From CAYFSC01 sp964345695 (GTDB taxonomy: Bacteria; Bacteroidota; Rhodothermia; Rhodothermales; Salinibacteraceae): DNA of 15,852 nt. Under the pieces are notes generated by a model. That model was not told the DNA's origin. It was given only the letters and a program-made list of their open reading frames with translations, and did not search any database. This document shows positions 13,300 through 15,852 of the stretch, piece by piece (position 1 is the first letter of the stretch; every line of letters starts with the position of its first letter). The DNA is taken from assembly GCA_964345695.1 (NCBI GenBank), contig CAYFSC010000062.1, forward strand, positions 1-15,852. Reading direction: 5' to 3'. The position numbers and the translations under genes were made by a program.

Positions 13300-15852
13300 A
13301 TGGCAGATACCCAAGAGAAAACAAGCACGGAAGAAGAGACAGAAGCGACGGCGGACTCACAAGAAGCCGCCAATGCTCCTTCTGAAGAAGACTCTGGCCC
13401 AGAGATGGTTCAGGGTCCGGGCTCGATGGAAGCACCCAAGGCGACCGAAGCCATCAAGGACGACACCGATGACTCCGGCACGTCGGCCAACGCCGCCAGC
13501 GAACCCGCCGCCAGCCAATCCACTACGGAGGAGACAGCCGCACCCGAACCGTCGGGGGAGGATTCTCCAGGAGGGGATGGTGCGGCGCCAGAGGAGGAGA
13601 TGGTCGAAGAGCATCCGGAGTTCGTCAATCGCATTCTCGAGGAGGCCGTCGAAGCGGCGTCGAGAGACATTGAGATCCCGTCGGGCGATGATGTGGACGT
13701 CGACCTGACCGACATCAGCGAGCCTGCACCCACTGTATCTTCCGAAGAGCTCCAGCGCACCAAGGAGACGCAAGGCTTTACGGGCGAGACGTTCGGGCGC
13801 ACCGTGAGCCTTGACGACCTGGAGGCTGAGGAACAGTCTCACCAGGAAGATCCGGTCTACACACAGTTCCGCCAGCTGATCGAGCAGACCTCGATCGATA
13901 TTCGCGAGGAAGACATCGTGGAGGGGCGGGTCCTGCGGGTTGACGAGGACGATGTCGTTATCGACATCGGCTACAAGAGCGACGGCATCGTCTCGCGGGG
14001 CGAGTTCGGAGAGAGCATCCGTCCCGGCGACACCGTCGAAGTGTACCTCGACCGCAAGGAAGACCGAGACGGACAGCTCGTCCTCTCGAAGGAGAAGGCC
14101 GAGCAGGTGCGTCGCTGGCAGCGTGTGGAAGAGATCTACGAGAACGAGGAGGTCATCGAGGGTCGGATCGATCGCCGCATCAAGGGCGGCATGATCGTGG
14201 AGCTCTTCGATGGCATGGAAGCGTTCCTCCCGGGCTCGCAGGTCGATGCGCGACCGGTACGCGACTTCGACGCGTACATCGACAAGCGCATGGAGTTCAA
14301 GATCGTCAAGCTCAACCCGTCGAATGAGAACATCGTCATTTCGCACCGGGAGCTCATCGAAGAGGAGCTCGAGGAGCAGCGCCAGGAGATTCTGGAGCAA
14401 CTCGAAGTGGGGCAGGTGCTTCAGGGCACCGTCAAGAACATCGTCGACTTCGGGGTCTTCATCGACCTCGGCGGCGTCGATGGTCTGCTTCACATCACCG
14501 ATCTCTCGTGGGGGCGTGTCTCGCACCCGAGCGAGGTCGTGGATCTCGATCAGGAGCTGGAGGTTGTGGTTCTCGACTACGAGGAAGAGCGACAGCGCAT
14601 TTCGCTGGGCCTCAAGCAGCTTCGGCCGCACCCGTGGGATGACATCGGCGAGCGGTATGACGAAGGCGATGTTGTCGAAGGCAAGGTGGTGTCGATCACC
14701 AATTACGGCGCCTTCGTCGAAATCGAGAAGGGAATTGAGGGCCTCGTCCACATCAGTGAAATGTCGTGGACGCGCCACATCAAGCACCCGAGCCAGATGG
14801 TATCCCTCGGGCAGCTCGTGGATGTCAAGATCCTCAACATTGACGAGGAGGAGAAGAAGATTTCTCTCGGCATGAAGCAGCTGGAGCCCGATCCCTGGGA
14901 CGGCATCACGGACCGGTATCCGGCGGGCACTGTGCTCACCGGCACCGTTCGCAACATCACCAACTTCGGTGTCTTCGTCGAGATTGAGCCGGGCATCGAC
15001 GGCCTCGTTCACATCTCGGATCTGTCGTGGACGAAGAAGGTGCGTCACCCGGGCGACATGGTTGACAAGGGACAGGACCTCGACGTCGTAATCCTCAACA
15101 TCGACGAGGAGCGCAAGCGGATTTCGCTTGGTCACAAGCAGGTCAAGACGAACCCGTGGGATCAGTTCGCCGATGCGTACAGCGAAGGGTCTGACGTGAA
15201 GGGCGAAGTCGTTCGCGTCGAGGACAAGGGCCTCGTCGTGGAACTGCCACTCGGCGTTGAAGCCTTCGTGCCGGGCAGCGAGCTCAAGGACGGCCCGCGC
15301 AATTTCCAGAACCACTACCACGGTGGCGACGAGCTGGAGCTCCGCGTGATCCGCTTCGACAAAGGACGCAAGGACATCGTCCTGAGCGAAACGGCGAAGG
15401 ATCGGCAGGAGGAAGCTCAGCAGCGCCGCGAAGAGAAACGTGAACAGCGCCGCGAGCAGCGCGAACGCAAGCAGGCCGTGCAGGATTACCAGAGCCGGCA
15501 GCCGTCGAGTGAAGCAGAAGAGGAGGAGGAAGACACCTCGGGCCCAACCACGCTGGGCGAGCTTTCGGGACTGGCCAACCTGCGTGCTGAAATGGAGCAG
15601 GCCGAGCGCCGCGAAGCCGAAGAGCGCCGTCGCCAGGCCGAGGAAGGAGCCAAGGCTGAGGAAGAGGAAGCTGAGACGACCTCCGACGACGAGCCGGCAG
15701 AAGGGGAAGCCGAGGGGGCCGATGAAGCGGAAGCCGACGATCAGCCGGCAGGCGAGGCAGACCCCGCAAAGGCCGAGGCCTCCGAGGCAGCGGACGGAGC
15801 GGAAGACGCTGAAGCAAACCCGGTTGATGCTGAAGCGGATACTGAGGTGGAT
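13300..15852 (+). CDS. rpsA: 30S ribosomal protein S1 (3' end outside window)
   Basis: An RNA-binding ribosomal protein that helps recruit mRNA. The frame runs 851 codons from ATG 13300 to the window end without a stop. The start is well fixed: an in-frame TGA lies 24 bp upstream with no other start codon between. Six S1 (OB-fold) domains are visible at about residues 205-265, 285-351, 371-441, 455-528, 541-615 and 629-700. Domains 3-5 are the most canonical (for example ITNFGVFVEIEPGIDGLVHIS) and 1, 2 and 6 more divergent, the usual S1 pattern. Unusual are a 200-residue N-terminal extension (28 Asp/Glu against 3 Lys and no Arg in the first 100 residues) and a C-terminal tail with a basic, probably helical stretch (about 703-735) followed by an acidic Ala/Glu/Asp-rich part (29 of the last 65 residues acidic). 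E. coli S1 is 557 aa. No Shine-Dalgarno motif precedes the start. Confidence 0.96.
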   Translation, partial: MADTQEKTSTEEETEATADSQEAANAPSEEDSGPEMVQGPGSMEAPKATEAIKDDTDDSGTSANAASEPAASQSTTEETAAPEPSGEDSPGGDGAAPEEEMVEEHPEFVNRILEEAVEAASRDIEIPSGDDVDVDLTDISEPAPTVSSEELQRTKETQGFTGETFGRTVSLDDLEAEEQSHQEDPVYTQFRQLIEQTSIDIREEDIVEGRVLRVDEDDVVIDIGYKSDGIVSRGEFGESIRPGDTVEVYLDRKEDRDGQLVLSKEKAEQVRRWQRVEEIYENEEVIEGRIDRRIKGGMIVELFDGMEAFLPGSQVDARPVRDFDAYIDKRMEFKIVKLNPSNENIVISHRELIEEELEEQRQEILEQLEVGQVLQGTVKNIVDFGVFIDLGGVDGLLHITDLSWGRVSHPSEVVDLDQELEVVVLDYEEERQRISLGLKQLRPHPWDDIGERYDEGDVVEGKVVSITNYGAFVEIEKGIEGLVHISEMSWTRHIKHPSQMVSLGQLVDVKILNIDEEEKKISLGMKQLEPDPWDGITDRYPAGTVLTGTVRNITNFGVFVEIEPGIDGLVHISDLSWTKKVRHPGDMVDKGQDLDVVILNIDEERKRISLGHKQVKTNPWDQFADAYSEGSDVKGEVVRVEDKGLVVELPLGVEAFVPGSELKDGPRNFQNHYHGGDELELRVIRFDKGRKDIVLSETAKDRQEEAQQRREEKREQRREQRERKQAVQDYQSRQPSSEAEEEEEDTSGPTTLGELSGLANLRAEMEQAERREAEERRRQAEEGAKAEEEEAETTSDDEPAEGEAEGADEAEADDQPAGEADPAKAEASEAADGAEDAEANPVDAEADTEVD

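Noticed and set aside
13357..15321. 654-codon open frame on the minus strand opposite rpsA
   Set aside because: Its repetitive Leu/Asp/Val/His composition mirrors the repeated S1 domains on the other strand. No start context or domain supports it.
1..15852. CRISPR array, mobile element, defence or toxin-antitoxin system
   Set aside because: No regularly spaced repeats, transposase or integrase motifs, or paired small toxin/antitoxin frames were found; the window is contiguous housekeeping content.

Overview
The window is a 15.85 kb, GC-rich piece of a bacterial chromosome made almost entirely of housekeeping genes. Gene content and protein style point to Bacteroidota sensu lato, most likely the Rhodothermota/Salinibacter group. 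The signs are a bacterial GlnRS with an appended YqeY/GatB-type tail, the short SpoU-family methyltransferase typical of Bacteroidetes, starts almost without Shine-Dalgarno motifs, split methylmalonyl-CoA mutase (mutA/mutB) with MeaB, and acidic proteins as in salt-in halophiles. The taxon is an inference; no 16S or phylogeny is available here.

Layout: (1) 1-1640, plus strand, the 3' part of polA, carrying the proofreading and polymerase domains. (2) 1709-11590, a long minus-strand block. Read in its direction of transcription it runs: SpoU/TrmH-family RNA methyltransferase, mutA, mutB, meaB, a 67-aa unknown protein, a 179-aa predicted lipoprotein, then glnS, which converges on polA. A 100-N scaffold gap (4402-4501) lies between the lipoprotein gene and glnS. 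It is bracketed by two identical 55-bp sequences, which strongly suggests two contig ends that overlap rather than missing DNA. (3) 11734-15852, plus strand: a LEA14/WHy-type predicted lipoprotein, cmk, a 214-bp structured intergenic region, and rpsA (ribosomal protein S1), which runs off the window end.

Functionally, mutA-mutB-meaB is a coherent module interconverting methylmalonyl-CoA and succinyl-CoA: MutB is the B12-binding catalytic chain, MutA its degenerate partner, and MeaB the GTPase chaperone for cofactor loading and protection. cmk next to rpsA is a widely conserved arrangement. The rest (polA, glnS, methyltransferase) is replication/repair and translation.

I did not find a mobile element, CRISPR array, tRNA/rRNA, toxin-antitoxin or defence system, and I do not think the window hides a dramatic new system. 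The observations most worth a second look are the structured rpsA leader with mutually exclusive stems, the very long acidic extensions on S1, the natural tyrosine at the dideoxynucleotide-discrimination position of PolA, the scaffold gap with identical 55-bp flanks, and the small unknown genes between meaB and glnS.
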